Positions 40,670-48,667 of a stretch of DNA of 64,000 nucleotides are shown here, in pieces (within the stretch, counting starts at the first letter, position 1; every line of letters starts with the position of its first letter). Origin of the DNA: Streptomyces prunicolor NBRC 13075 (lineage in GTDB: Bacteria > Actinomycetota > Actinomycetes > Streptomycetales > Streptomycetaceae); contig NZ_BARF01000085.1 of NCBI RefSeq assembly GCF_000367365.1, forward strand, positions 143,287 to 207,286. Reading direction: 5' to 3'. Both the position numbers and the translations under genes were made by a program. The notes beneath the pieces are model-generated. The model worked only from the letters and a program-made list of their open reading frames with translations, had not been told where the DNA came from and searched no databases.

Positions 40670-43196
40670 CAGGTCCGTCGGGGGCGGGCGGCGGCGCTTC
40701 CGTCCGGAACGCGAGCCGCCCGTCCTCCACGTCCACCGTCACCTGGCCGCCCTCCGAGATGCGGCCGTCCAACAGCAGCCGGGAGAGCTGGTTGTCCACC
40801 TCGCGCTGGATCGTGCGGCGCAACGGGCGGGCGCCGTACTCGGGTTGATAGCCCTGGCGGGAGAGCCAGTCGACCGCCGGGTCCGTGAACTCGACCGTGA
40901 TGCCCTGCGCGTGCAGGAGACGGCGGGTGTGTTCCAGCAACAGCTCGGTGATCAGGCGGAGTTGCTCGGCGCTGAGCCGGCGGAAGACGACGATCTCGTC
41001 GATGCGGTTGAGGAACTCGGGACGGAAGTGCTCGCGCAGCGGGCGCAGGATCTGCTCGCGCCGGGCCTCCTCGTCCGCGTCGGCACCACCAGGGCCGAAG
41101 CCGATACCGGCGCCGCGCCGGGTGATCGCCTCGGAGCCGAGGTTGCTCGTCATCACGATCACCGTGTTGGTGAAGTCGACCGTGCGGCCCTGCGCGTCGG
41201 TCAACCGGCCGTCGTCCAGGACCTGGAGCAGGATGTTGAAGACGTCCGGGTGTGCCTTCTCGACCTCGTCGAGGAGGAGCAGCGAGTACGGGTGGCGGCG
41301 CACGACCTCGGTGAGCTGACCGGCCTCCTCGTGGCCGACGTAGCCGGGCGGGGCGCCGACCAGCCGGCTGACCGTGTGCCGTTCCTGGTACTCGCTCATG
41401 TCCAGGCGGACCATCCGGTCCTCGCTGCCGAACAGCGCCTCGGCGAGCGCGCGGGCAAGTTCCGTCTTGCCGACGCCTGTTGGGCCCAGGAAGAGGAAGC
41501 TGCCGATCGGGCGGTCCGGGCTCGCCAGCCCGGCGCGGGAGCGCAGCACCGCGTCCGACACGACCCGGACCGCTTCCTCCTGGCCGACGACCCGCCGGTG
41601 CAGGTGTTCCTCAAGACCGAGCAGCCGGTCCTTCTCCTCCGCCGTGAGACTGCTCACCGGGATACCGGTCTGCCGTGACACGACCTCGGCAATCGCCTCG
41701 GCGGTGACCTCCAGGTTCTGCCCCTCGTCACCCTGGTCCTCACCACCGGCCTCGGACAGCCGCACCTTCAACTCAGCGATCCGGTCGCGGAGTTGCGTCG
41801 CCTTCTCGTAGTCCTCGTCGGCCGCCGCCTGGTCCTTGTCCCGGGAGAGCTGCTCCATCTCGCGCTCCAGGGCCCGTACGTCCGTGCCCTTCGTGCGCGC
41901 CCGCAGCCGTACCCGCGCGCCCGCCTGGTCGATCAGGTCGATCGCCTTGTCGGGCAGTCTGCGGTCGGTGAGATAGCGGTCCGAGAGTTCTACGGCCGCC
42001 ACCAATGCCTCGTCGGTGTACCGGACTTGGTGGTGCGCCTCGTAGCGGTCGCGCAGTCCGCGCAGGATCTCGATCGCGTCCGGGACGGTCGGTTCGGGTA
42101 CGAGGATCGGCTGGAACCTGCGGGCCAGCGCCGCGTCCTTCTCGATCCGGCGGTACTCCTCAAGGGTCGTAGCACCCACGATGTGCAACTCGCCGCGTGC
42201 CAGGGCCGGTTTGAGGATGTTGCCGGCGTCCATGGAGCCGCCCTCGCCGCCACCGCCCGCGCCGACCACGGTGTGCAACTCGTCGATGAACACGATCAGT
42301 TCGTCCGAGTGGGCGCGGATCTCGCCGACGATGTTCGTCAGCCGCTCCTCGAAGTCGCCCCGGAAGCGGGTGCCCGCGACGACGCCGGTGAGGTCGAGTG
42401 CGACGACTCGCCGCCCCACCAGTACGTCCGGTACATCGCCGTCGATGATGCGCTGCGCGAGGCCTTCCACGATCGCGGTCTTGCCCACCCCCGCGTCGCC
42501 GATCAGCACCGGGTTGTTCTTGCCGCGCCGGGACAGCACCTCGATGGTCTGCTCGATCTCCTCGTCGCGACCGATCACCGGGTCGATACGGCCGTGGCGG
42601 GCCAGGTCGGTGAGGTCGCGGCTGTACTTGTCGAGGGTGGGGGTGGCGGTGGGGCGGGGCTGGTCCGTGCGGGGCTGTGTGCCGTCCATGGCCTCGGGCG
42701 GCAGGCCCGTGGGGGCGTAGCGGGCCGCGTTCAGGATGTGACCGGCCGCCGAGTCCGGGTTCGCGGCGAGTGCGCCCAGGACGTGCTCGGGGCCGATGTA
42801 TCCGGTGCCGCCCGCCCTGGCCAGGTCGTGGGCGTCCAGGAGGGCGCGTTTGACGGCCGGGGTGAGGGCGAGCGACGTACCGTCCGGGGGTTGGGCGGGT
42901 CCTGAGCGCTCGTCGATCTCTGCGGCCAGGGAGTCGGGGTCTGCGCCTGCCCGGGTGAGGAGGTCACGGGTTGGCTCTGCGGACAGGGCGGCGCGGAGTA
43001 GGTGCTGGGTGTCCAGGTCGTGGCTGCCGTGTTCTGCCGCGTACTGGGCGGCGCCGCGAACGAGGTCTCTGGCCGGCTGGCTGAGTAGGCGGCCTATGTC
43101 CACGTCCCGTGGGCCAGGGCGGGCGGCTCCGTCGAAGAAGCGGGCCAGGAACTCGCCGAACGGGTCGTTTTCCGGGTCTGTGTAGCCGCTGGTCAT
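40653..43196 (-). CDS. ClpC-like AAA+ ATPase (Clp protease ATP-binding subunit)
   Basis: This 847-residue double-AAA+ unfoldase carries an N-terminal Clp-N repeat domain, the first AAA with GDAGVGKT and VFIDELHT, and a UVR-type middle segment (EEDYEKATQLRDRIAELKVRL). The second AAA has GPTGVGKT and LLLDEVEKAHPDVFN. A GIGFG loop (near ITRRGAGIGFG) in the second AAA is of the type that docks on ClpP, so it can probably feed ClpP. Housekeeping Streptomyces ClpC lies elsewhere as I recall, so this looks like a paralogue. The start is the ATG at 43196 with GGTGG upstream; the open frame continues to 43316 without a family match. Confidence 0.88.
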   Translation of the reverse strand: MTSGYTDPENDPFGEFLARFFDGAARPGPRDVDIGRLLSQPARDLVRGAAQYAAEHGSHDLDTQHLLRAALSAEPTRDLLTRAGADPDSLAAEIDERSGPAQPPDGTSLALTPAVKRALLDAHDLARAGGTGYIGPEHVLGALAANPDSAAGHILNAARYAPTGLPPEAMDGTQPRTDQPRPTATPTLDKYSRDLTDLARHGRIDPVIGRDEEIEQTIEVLSRRGKNNPVLIGDAGVGKTAIVEGLAQRIIDGDVPDVLVGRRVVALDLTGVVAGTRFRGDFEERLTNIVGEIRAHSDELIVFIDELHTVVGAGGGGEGGSMDAGNILKPALARGELHIVGATTLEEYRRIEKDAALARRFQPILVPEPTVPDAIEILRGLRDRYEAHHQVRYTDEALVAAVELSDRYLTDRRLPDKAIDLIDQAGARVRLRARTKGTDVRALEREMEQLSRDKDQAAADEDYEKATQLRDRIAELKVRLSEAGGEDQGDEGQNLEVTAEAIAEVVSRQTGIPVSSLTAEEKDRLLGLEEHLHRRVVGQEEAVRVVSDAVLRSRAGLASPDRPIGSFLFLGPTGVGKTELARALAEALFGSEDRMVRLDMSEYQERHTVSRLVGAPPGYVGHEEAGQLTEVVRRHPYSLLLLDEVEKAHPDVFNILLQVLDDGRLTDAQGRTVDFTNTVIVMTSNLGSEAITRRGAGIGFGPGGADADEEARREQILRPLREHFRPEFLNRIDEIVVFRRLSAEQLRLITELLLEHTRRLLHAQGITVEFTDPAVDWLSRQGYQPEYGARPLRRTIQREVDNQLSRLLLDGRISEGGQVTVDVEDGRLAFRTEAPPPAPDGPATAPG

Positions 43197-43278
43197 CAAT
43201 CCACCATGGCACGGGCCACTGCGTGGGGCATGTGCAGGTTTGGGGGGATTGCGGATGGTTTTTGTCTGCGGGTGCGTT

Positions 43279-43309
43279 GTGGCTGGTCGCGCAGTTCCCC
43301 GCGCCCCTA
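43279..43309 (-). repeat. Dispersed 31-bp intergenic repeat (copy 2)
   Basis: This is the exact reverse complement of 21628-21658. It sits between the methionine aminopeptidase stop and the ClpC-like start. Confidence 0.8.
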
Positions 43310-43316
43310 AAAGCAC

Positions 43317-44084
43317 TCAGCGCGCCGTAAGAATCCTGGGACCGTCCTCCGTGATCGCCACCGTGTGTTCCACGTGGGCCGCTCTTGAGCCGTCGTTTGT
43401 CTTGAGGGTCCAGCCGTCCTTTGCCGCGTGGTAGTCGTCGCGGCCGCTCGCGATCAGCATGGGCTCGATCGCGATGACCATGCCGTGGCGGAGGGGGAGG
43501 CCTCGGCCGGGGCGGCCCTCGTTCGGGACTCCGGGGTCCTCGTGCATCTGGCGGCCGATGCCGTGGCCGCCGAAGTCCTCCATGATGCCGTAGCCGGCCG
43601 TGCGGCACACCGTGCCGATCGCGTGGGCGATGTCGCCGATGCGGTTGCCGACGACGGCCGCGTCGATGCCCGCCGCGAGCGCGCGCTCGGCGGTGTCGAT
43701 CAGGCGGACGTCGGCGGGGCGCGGCTCGCCGACGATGAAGCTGATCGCCGAGTCGCCGGCCCAGCCGCCCAGCTTGGCGCCGAAGTCGATCGAGACCAGG
43801 TCGGCGTCGCGCAGCCGGTAGCCGTCCGGGATGCCGTGCACGATCGCGTCGTTCACGGAGGCGCAGATGACCGCGGGGAACGCGGTGGGCGCGAAGGCGG
43901 GGCGGTAGCCGAGGAAGGGGGAACCCGCGCCGGCCGCGCGCAGCACGTCGTGCGCCACCTCGTCCAGTTCCAGCAGGGAAACGCCTACGTCGGCGGCCTC
44001 CCGAACGGCCGTGAGGGCGCGGGCCACGACCTGGCCCGCCTCGTACATCGCATCGATAGACGTGTCCGTCTTGAGTTCCACCAT
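43317..44084 (-). CDS. map: Methionine aminopeptidase, type I
   Basis: This 255-residue enzyme removes initiator methionine from nascent proteins. The metal ligands are visible: DFGAKLGGWAGDS (two aspartates), GGHGIGRQMHE (His), IAIEPML (Glu) and HVEHTVAI (Glu). HGIPDGYRLRDAD contains the substrate histidine. Streptomyces carry more than one map gene, and this is not in the ribosomal-protein cluster, so it is a paralogue. It is divergent from a small XRE regulator with only 32 nt between the two start codons. A TATAGT hexamer 6 nt before the ATG suggests a leaderless message. Confidence 0.93.
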   Translation of the reverse strand: MVELKTDTSIDAMYEAGQVVARALTAVREAADVGVSLLELDEVAHDVLRAAGAGSPFLGYRPAFAPTAFPAVICASVNDAIVHGIPDGYRLRDADLVSIDFGAKLGGWAGDSAISFIVGEPRPADVRLIDTAERALAAGIDAAVVGNRIGDIAHAIGTVCRTAGYGIMEDFGGHGIGRQMHEDPGVPNEGRPGRGLPLRHGMVIAIEPMLIASGRDDYHAAKDGWTLKTNDGSRAAHVEHTVAITEDGPRILTAR

Positions 44085-44094
44085 GCCAATTACT

Positions 44095-44104
44095 ATACCG
44101 GTAT
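44095..44104. promoter_or_regulatory. Palindromic operator ATACCGGTAT between map and the XRE gene
   Basis: The 10-bp perfect palindrome is centred in the 32-nt divergent gap. It overlaps TATAGT (minus, 44096 to 44091) and abuts TAGAAT (plus, 44105-44110), the likely -10 elements of the two genes. Bound regulator would block both promoters. Confidence 0.65.
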
Positions 44105-44116
44105 TAGAATGACGGC

Positions 44117-44368
44117 ATGGTACGCACCCCTCTCACCCCCGAAGAGCGCGAACGCGGCGAACGGCTCGGCCGGCTGCTCCGTGAGGCCCGCGGTGGCCGG
44201 AGCATGACGGATGTGGCGGCGCACGCGGGCATCTCGGCGGAGACCCTCCGCAAGATTGAGACGGGCCGGGCACCGACGCCGGCCTTCTTCACCGTGTCCG
44301 CCCTCGCCGAGGCGCTCGGGCTGTCGATGGACGAACTCGTGGTCAGGTGCGCGCCGTTGGCGGCCTGA
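44117..44368 (+). CDS. XRE-family helix-turn-helix regulator
   Basis: This 83-residue single-domain protein has the Cro/CI-type HTH. ERLGRLLREARGG is helix 1, MTDVAAHAGISAETLRKIETGRAP the HTH with its typical LRKIETG, and VSALAEALGLSMDELV the last helices. It is likely dimeric and probably represses itself and the divergent map gene through the palindrome between them. It is small but convincing. A TAGAAT element 6 nt before the ATG suggests leaderless transcription. Confidence 0.88.
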   Translation: MVRTPLTPEERERGERLGRLLREARGGRSMTDVAAHAGISAETLRKIETGRAPTPAFFTVSALAEALGLSMDELVVRCAPLAA

Positions 44369-44557
44369 ATCCGAGAGTGTTTACCGCACCTTGACGGGAG
44401 ACGTGCGTCGGATCCGGCGTGAACCCGGCGGGCTCATAGTCGGGAGGCGTAGGCTCCCAGATCTCTGCGCCCGGCTCGAAAAGCTTCCGTAGCCGCGTCG
44501 TAACACAAATGGTGTTTTCTACGGATCGGAGCATTCCGGTCTGGCGGGAGTTGGGGC

Positions 44558-46225
44558 ATGGCTGTGGATCAACTCCCCGGACAGGTGCGGGAGTTCGCGA
44601 ACTACCTCGACGGACTTCTGGCGCGCCTTGACCAGGGCGGCGGCTGGTGCGGGGTGTTCTGGCAGCGCGATCCCGATGGCATGCAAGCCTGTCTGAGCGG
44701 GCGTGAAGTGCCGCCCTGGGACGTGGTGGAGGCGCTGCTGCAGGACCTCGCCGCGGAGTACGGCCACGGTGTCGCGACCCAGGAGAAGGAGCGGGCCCAC
44801 GCCCTGCACGCCGCCGCGCTCGCCGCGTTCGACGCCCGCCCCGGCAGCCGTGATGCCCTCAGTGACCGGCTCGACGTGATGCTCCGTGAGCAGAAGTACG
44901 CGGCCGAACGGCAGTCGGAACTGGGGCGGTTGCTCAACTCCGCCGGCACCCGGGAAGAGGCCGACGCCCTCCGCCTCGACCTCGCCTGGGCCCACGACGA
45001 CCATGAGCGCGCCACCGCCCGCTGCGCCGAACTCCGTGCCCGCATCGAGCAGTTGGACAACTACGTCCACATCCAGGGCACTCGGGCCATCCACCGCGAC
45101 CGGCACGGCAACGTGTTCCGGGTCGACGACACGTTCGACGCCCAGAACAACGCCTACGCCCAGAACACCGCCTACGACCAGAACTCCGCCCCGCATCGAC
45201 TGCCCCGCCAGCGCGACACCGAGCAGATACCCGTCACCGGACCGCAGGGCGGATACGACGGCGCCGGACGCGCCGCGGACCCCGACTACTGGCAGCCGGA
45301 CACCACGAGCCGCGAGCACGCCGGCTACGAGGGGACGTACGGGGACGGCCAGGCCCCCGACGCGCGGCGCGGCTACGAGGAGTTCGAGCGCGCGAACCCC
45401 GACTACGGCAACCCGGAACCGGACCTCACGACGGGTGCGACCGAGACCCCCGACCGGGCCGCCGCCGACCAGGCCCCCGCCCCCAAGCAACGCAAGCGCC
45501 GCCGAGGCAGCGCCCGCTTCGCCGGCGTCGACGAGGACGATACAGCCGCCCCGGCACCGGGCCCCGCAGCCGCCGTACCGGAAGCCCCCGCACCCGCACC
45601 CGCGCCCGCCGCGCGCCGTACCCCGCGCGGAGCCCGTTTCGCCGGGGCCGCGCGGCCGGTCGAGCGGGCGCAGCCGAAGCGGGAGGCGTTGGACGACGAG
45701 GCGCGGCAGGTCACCGTGGAGGCCGTGCAGCGGCTCGTGGGGCTGCGGCGCGAAGGCCGTAGCGGCGAGGCGCACGCGCTGCTCGCCGAGGCCTCGTACT
45801 GGCCCGCCGCGCGGTTCCCGCTGCTCGCGGCCGAGCTGCAGCGCGCCGGGCTCGGCGCGGACTGGGCGACACTCCTGTGGGAGGCCGCCTCGCTGCCCGC
45901 CGACCGGCTGGTCGGCGCGGCGGACGCGTTGGTCGCGGCGGGCCGCACGGCGGACGGCGAGCAGATCCTGCGGCAGGGCGTGGCCCGCCCCGCCGAGGAG
46001 ATAGGCGAGGCCGTGCTCGCGCTGGTCGCGGAGGGGCGCCGCCGGGAGATCCGCGCGCTTCTCGACGCCTACGTCCGGGTCCGCACCTCGGAGGAGGCGG
46101 CCCGCAGTGTGGCCGCCGACCCGCAGCAGCTGGTTCCGCTGCTGCTGGAGGCCGCCAAGGGCGCCTCCGACGAATGCCACTGGGACCTGGTCCACGCCCT
46201 GCGGGTGGCGGGCTTCAGCGCGTGA
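44558..46225 (+). CDS. Conserved Streptomyces protein with N- and C-terminal helical domains
   Basis: This 555-residue protein is of unknown function; relatives are often mis-named after the herpesvirus UL36 tegument protein because of its Pro/Ala-rich middle. Residues 1-165 form a helical domain (VREFANYLDGLLARLDQGGGWC, then a coiled coil ending ELRARIEQLDNYV). Residues about 170-380 are Asn/Gln/Pro/Ala-rich and disordered, with two copies of a GxARFAG box (GSARFAG, GARFAGA). Residues about 385-555 are helical repeats (VQRLVGLRREGRSGEAHALLAEA, LLWEAASLPADRLVGAADALVAAGRT). No signal peptide is present. The ATG at 44558 is used. A small inverted repeat AACAC-N5-GTGTT lies at 44502-44516. Confidence 0.8.
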   Translation: MAVDQLPGQVREFANYLDGLLARLDQGGGWCGVFWQRDPDGMQACLSGREVPPWDVVEALLQDLAAEYGHGVATQEKERAHALHAAALAAFDARPGSRDALSDRLDVMLREQKYAAERQSELGRLLNSAGTREEADALRLDLAWAHDDHERATARCAELRARIEQLDNYVHIQGTRAIHRDRHGNVFRVDDTFDAQNNAYAQNTAYDQNSAPHRLPRQRDTEQIPVTGPQGGYDGAGRAADPDYWQPDTTSREHAGYEGTYGDGQAPDARRGYEEFERANPDYGNPEPDLTTGATETPDRAAADQAPAPKQRKRRRGSARFAGVDEDDTAAPAPGPAAAVPEAPAPAPAPAARRTPRGARFAGAARPVERAQPKREALDDEARQVTVEAVQRLVGLRREGRSGEAHALLAEASYWPAARFPLLAAELQRAGLGADWATLLWEAASLPADRLVGAADALVAAGRTADGEQILRQGVARPAEEIGEAVLALVAEGRRREIRALLDAYVRVRTSEEAARSVAADPQQLVPLLLEAAKGASDECHWDLVHALRVAGFSA

Positions 46226-46275
46226 GCGCTCCGCTGGGTTAGCGGTTGGGTACGTGGTTTTTCGGCCGCGCGTCG

Positions 46276-46340
46276 GTGGGGGCTGGGCGCGGCCACGCGG
46301 CGGAGCCGCATATCGATACAGCCCCGTGCCCCTTACGGGG
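46276..46340 (+). repeat. Second dispersed repeat (copy A) with hairpins
   Basis: The block starts GTGGGGGCTGGGCGCG (46276-46291) and continues through GCGGCGGAGCCGC to a CCCCGT/ACGGGG hairpin (46322-46327 with 46335-46340). An inverted relative lies at 51282-51345. No gene is present between 46226 and 46513. Confidence 0.6.
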
Positions 46341-46455
46341 CGCCGGACCCGGCTACCCGGCGCAGCGGCTCACCCACCGGAGGGTGAAACGCGATCGACT
46401 CCGCGGGTTAACGGCGATGGTCTTGGCAAGGCTCCTTCAGAGGCTTACGTTCATC

Positions 46456-46485
46456 CCTCTACGGCCTTGTCTACGGGCGTAGAGG
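46456..46485. promoter_or_regulatory. Palindrome cluster TCTACG/CGTAGA upstream of the first amidohydrolase
   Basis: TCTACG-GG-CGTAGA (46470-46483) is a 14-nt palindrome, and a further CCTCTACG at 46456-46463 pairs with CGTAGAGG at 46478-46485. It is 28 bp before the ATG at 46514. It may be an operator for the catabolic operon, possibly for the PucR regulator. Confidence 0.5.
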
Positions 46486-46513
46486 CTCTGGCGTCCCGTC
46501 GAAGGAGCAGCTC

Positions 46514-47356
46514 ATGGCCAACGTCGTACGCGCCGCTCTGGTCCAGGCCACCTGGACCGGCGACACCGAGTCCATGGTGGCGAAACACGAGGAACACGCC
46601 CGCGAGGCGGCCCGCCAGGGCGCCCAGATCATCGGGTTCCAGGAGGTGTTCAACGCCCCCTACTTCTGTCAGGTCCAGGAACCCGAGCACTACAGCTGGG
46701 CCGAGCCGGTGCCCGACGGGCCGACCGTGCGTCGTATGCAACAGCTCGCGCGCGAGACCGGCATGGTGATCGTCGTCCCGGTCTTCGAGATCGAGCAGGA
46801 CGGCTTCTACTACAACACCGCGGCCGTGATCGACGCCGACGGCACCTTCCTCGGCAAGTACCGCAAGCACCACATCCCGCAGGTCAAGGGCTTCTGGGAG
46901 AAGTACTACTTCAGGCCGGGCAACGCGGGCTGGCCCGTCTTCGACACCGCGGTCGGCAAGGTCGGCGTCTACATCTGCTACGACCGCCACTTCCCCGAGG
47001 GCTGGCGCCAACTCGGGCTCAACGGCGCCCAGTTGGTCTACAACCCGTCCGCCACCTCGCGCGGCCTCTCCGCCTACCTCTGGCAGCTGGAGCAACCGGC
47101 CGCAGCGGTCGCCAACGAATACTTCATCGCCGCGATCAACCGTGTGGGACAGGAGGAGTACGGGGACAACGACTTTTACGGGACGTCGTACTTCGTCAAC
47201 CCGCGAGGCCAGTTCGTCGGCGATGTCGCCGGCGACAAGGACGAGGAACTCGTCGTGCGCGACCTGGACTTCGGGTTGATCGAGGAAGTTCGCCAGCAGT
47301 GGGCGTTCTACCGCGACCGGCGTCCCGACGCCTACGAAGGGTTGGTGCAGCCGTGA
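46514..47356 (+). CDS. Nitrilase-family N-carbamoyl amidohydrolase (beta-ureidopropionase-like), copy 1
   Basis: This 280-residue carbon-nitrogen hydrolase has the Glu-Lys-Cys triad E44 (GFQEVF), K118 (YRKHHIP) and C155 (ICYDRHFPEGWR). The family splits N-carbamoyl-beta-alanine or related N-carbamoyl amino acids to the amine, CO2 and ammonia, the last step of reductive pyrimidine breakdown. It leads the operon with AAGGAG 7 nt before the ATG. Its stop overlaps the aminotransferase GTG. A clear paralogue lies at 50404-51246. Confidence 0.9.
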   Translation: MANVVRAALVQATWTGDTESMVAKHEEHAREAARQGAQIIGFQEVFNAPYFCQVQEPEHYSWAEPVPDGPTVRRMQQLARETGMVIVVPVFEIEQDGFYYNTAAVIDADGTFLGKYRKHHIPQVKGFWEKYYFRPGNAGWPVFDTAVGKVGVYICYDRHFPEGWRQLGLNGAQLVYNPSATSRGLSAYLWQLEQPAAAVANEYFIAAINRVGQEEYGDNDFYGTSYFVNPRGQFVGDVAGDKDEELVVRDLDFGLIEEVRQQWAFYRDRRPDAYEGLVQP

Positions 47357-48639
47357 CCAAGGACCTGCTGGGACGCCACCGGGACGTACTCCCCGACTGG
47401 CTCGCCCTGTACTACCAAGACCCGTTGGAGATCACGCACGGCGAGGGCCGGCACGTCTGGGACGCCGAGGGCAACAAGTACCTCGACTTCTTCGGCGGCA
47501 TCCTCACCACGATGACCGCGCACGCGCTGCCCGAGGTCACCAAGGCGGTGAGCGAGCAGGCCGGGCGGATCAACCACTCGTCCACGCTCTACCTCAACCG
47601 TCCGATGGTCGAACTCGCCGAGCGCGTCGCCCAGTTGTCCGGCATCCCCGACGCCCGCGTCTTCTTCACCACCTCGGGCACCGAGGCCAACGACACCGCC
47701 CTGATGCTGGCCACGACGTACCGGCGCAGCAACCAGATCCTGGCCATGCGCAACAGCTACCACGGCCGCTCCTTCAGCACGGTCGGCATCACCGGCAACC
47801 GCGGCTGGTCCCCGACCTCGCTGTCCCCGCTCCAGACGCTCTACGTCCACGGGGGTGTTCGGACCCGCGGACCCTACGCCGACCTGAACGACGCCGAGTT
47901 CATCGCGGCCTGCGTCGAGGACCTGAAGGATCTGCTCGGTCACGTCCGACCGCCCGCCGCGCTGATCGCCGAACCGGTGCAGGGCGTCGGCGGGTTCACC
48001 TCCCCGCCCGACGGTCTCTACGCCGCCTTCCGTGAAGTCCTCGCCGAGCGCGGGGTGTTGTGGATCGCCGACGAGGTGCAGACCGGCTGGGGCCGTACCG
48101 GCGACCACTTCTGGGGCTGGCAGGCGCACGCGGAGAACGGGCCGCCGGACATCCTCACCTTCGCCAAGGGCATCGGCAACGGCATGTCCATCGGCGGTGT
48201 CGTCGCCCGCGCCGAGATCATGAACTGCCTGGACTCCAACAGCATTTCGACCTTCGGCGGCACCCAGATCACCATGGCGGCGGGCCTCGCCAACCTCACC
48301 TATCTGCTGGAGCACGACCTCCAGGGCAACTCCCGGCGCGTCGGTGGTCTCCTCATCGAGCGGCTGCGGGCAGTCGCGGCACAGCATCCCGGCGTACGGG
48401 AGGTGCGCGGGCGCGGGCTGATGATCGGCGTCGAGCTGGTGAAGCCCGGCACCGACGAGGCCGACCCGGACACCGCGTCCGCCGTACTCGAAGCGGCCCG
48501 CGAGGGCGGCCTGTTGATCGGCAAGGGCGGCGGACACAACACCAGCGCCCTGCGCATCGCCCCACCGTTGTCCCTGACCGTCGCGGAGGCCGAGGAGGGC
48601 GCCGCGATCCTCGAACGGGCTCTGAGGAGCACGCAGTAG
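47353..48639 (+). CDS. Class III aminotransferase (beta-alanine/AGXT2-like)
   Basis: This 428-residue PLP enzyme has TTSGTEANDTALMLAT (phosphate-binding), NSYHGRS, IADEVQTGWGRTGDHFW and the Schiff-base lysine in ILTFAKGIGNGMSIGG. It resembles alanine-glyoxylate/beta-alanine:pyruvate aminotransferases. In this operon it would turn beta-alanine, released by the amidohydrolases, into malonic semialdehyde. It could also use glyoxylate as acceptor. It starts at a GTG overlapping the amidohydrolase stop. The length is normal. Confidence 0.92.
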   Translation: MTKDLLGRHRDVLPDWLALYYQDPLEITHGEGRHVWDAEGNKYLDFFGGILTTMTAHALPEVTKAVSEQAGRINHSSTLYLNRPMVELAERVAQLSGIPDARVFFTTSGTEANDTALMLATTYRRSNQILAMRNSYHGRSFSTVGITGNRGWSPTSLSPLQTLYVHGGVRTRGPYADLNDAEFIAACVEDLKDLLGHVRPPAALIAEPVQGVGGFTSPPDGLYAAFREVLAERGVLWIADEVQTGWGRTGDHFWGWQAHAENGPPDILTFAKGIGNGMSIGGVVARAEIMNCLDSNSISTFGGTQITMAAGLANLTYLLEHDLQGNSRRVGGLLIERLRAVAAQHPGVREVRGRGLMIGVELVKPGTDEADPDTASAVLEAAREGGLLIGKGGGHNTSALRIAPPLSLTVAEAEEGAAILERALRSTQ

Positions 48640-48667
48640 AGCACGAGCTGAACAAGGGAAGACCGTC

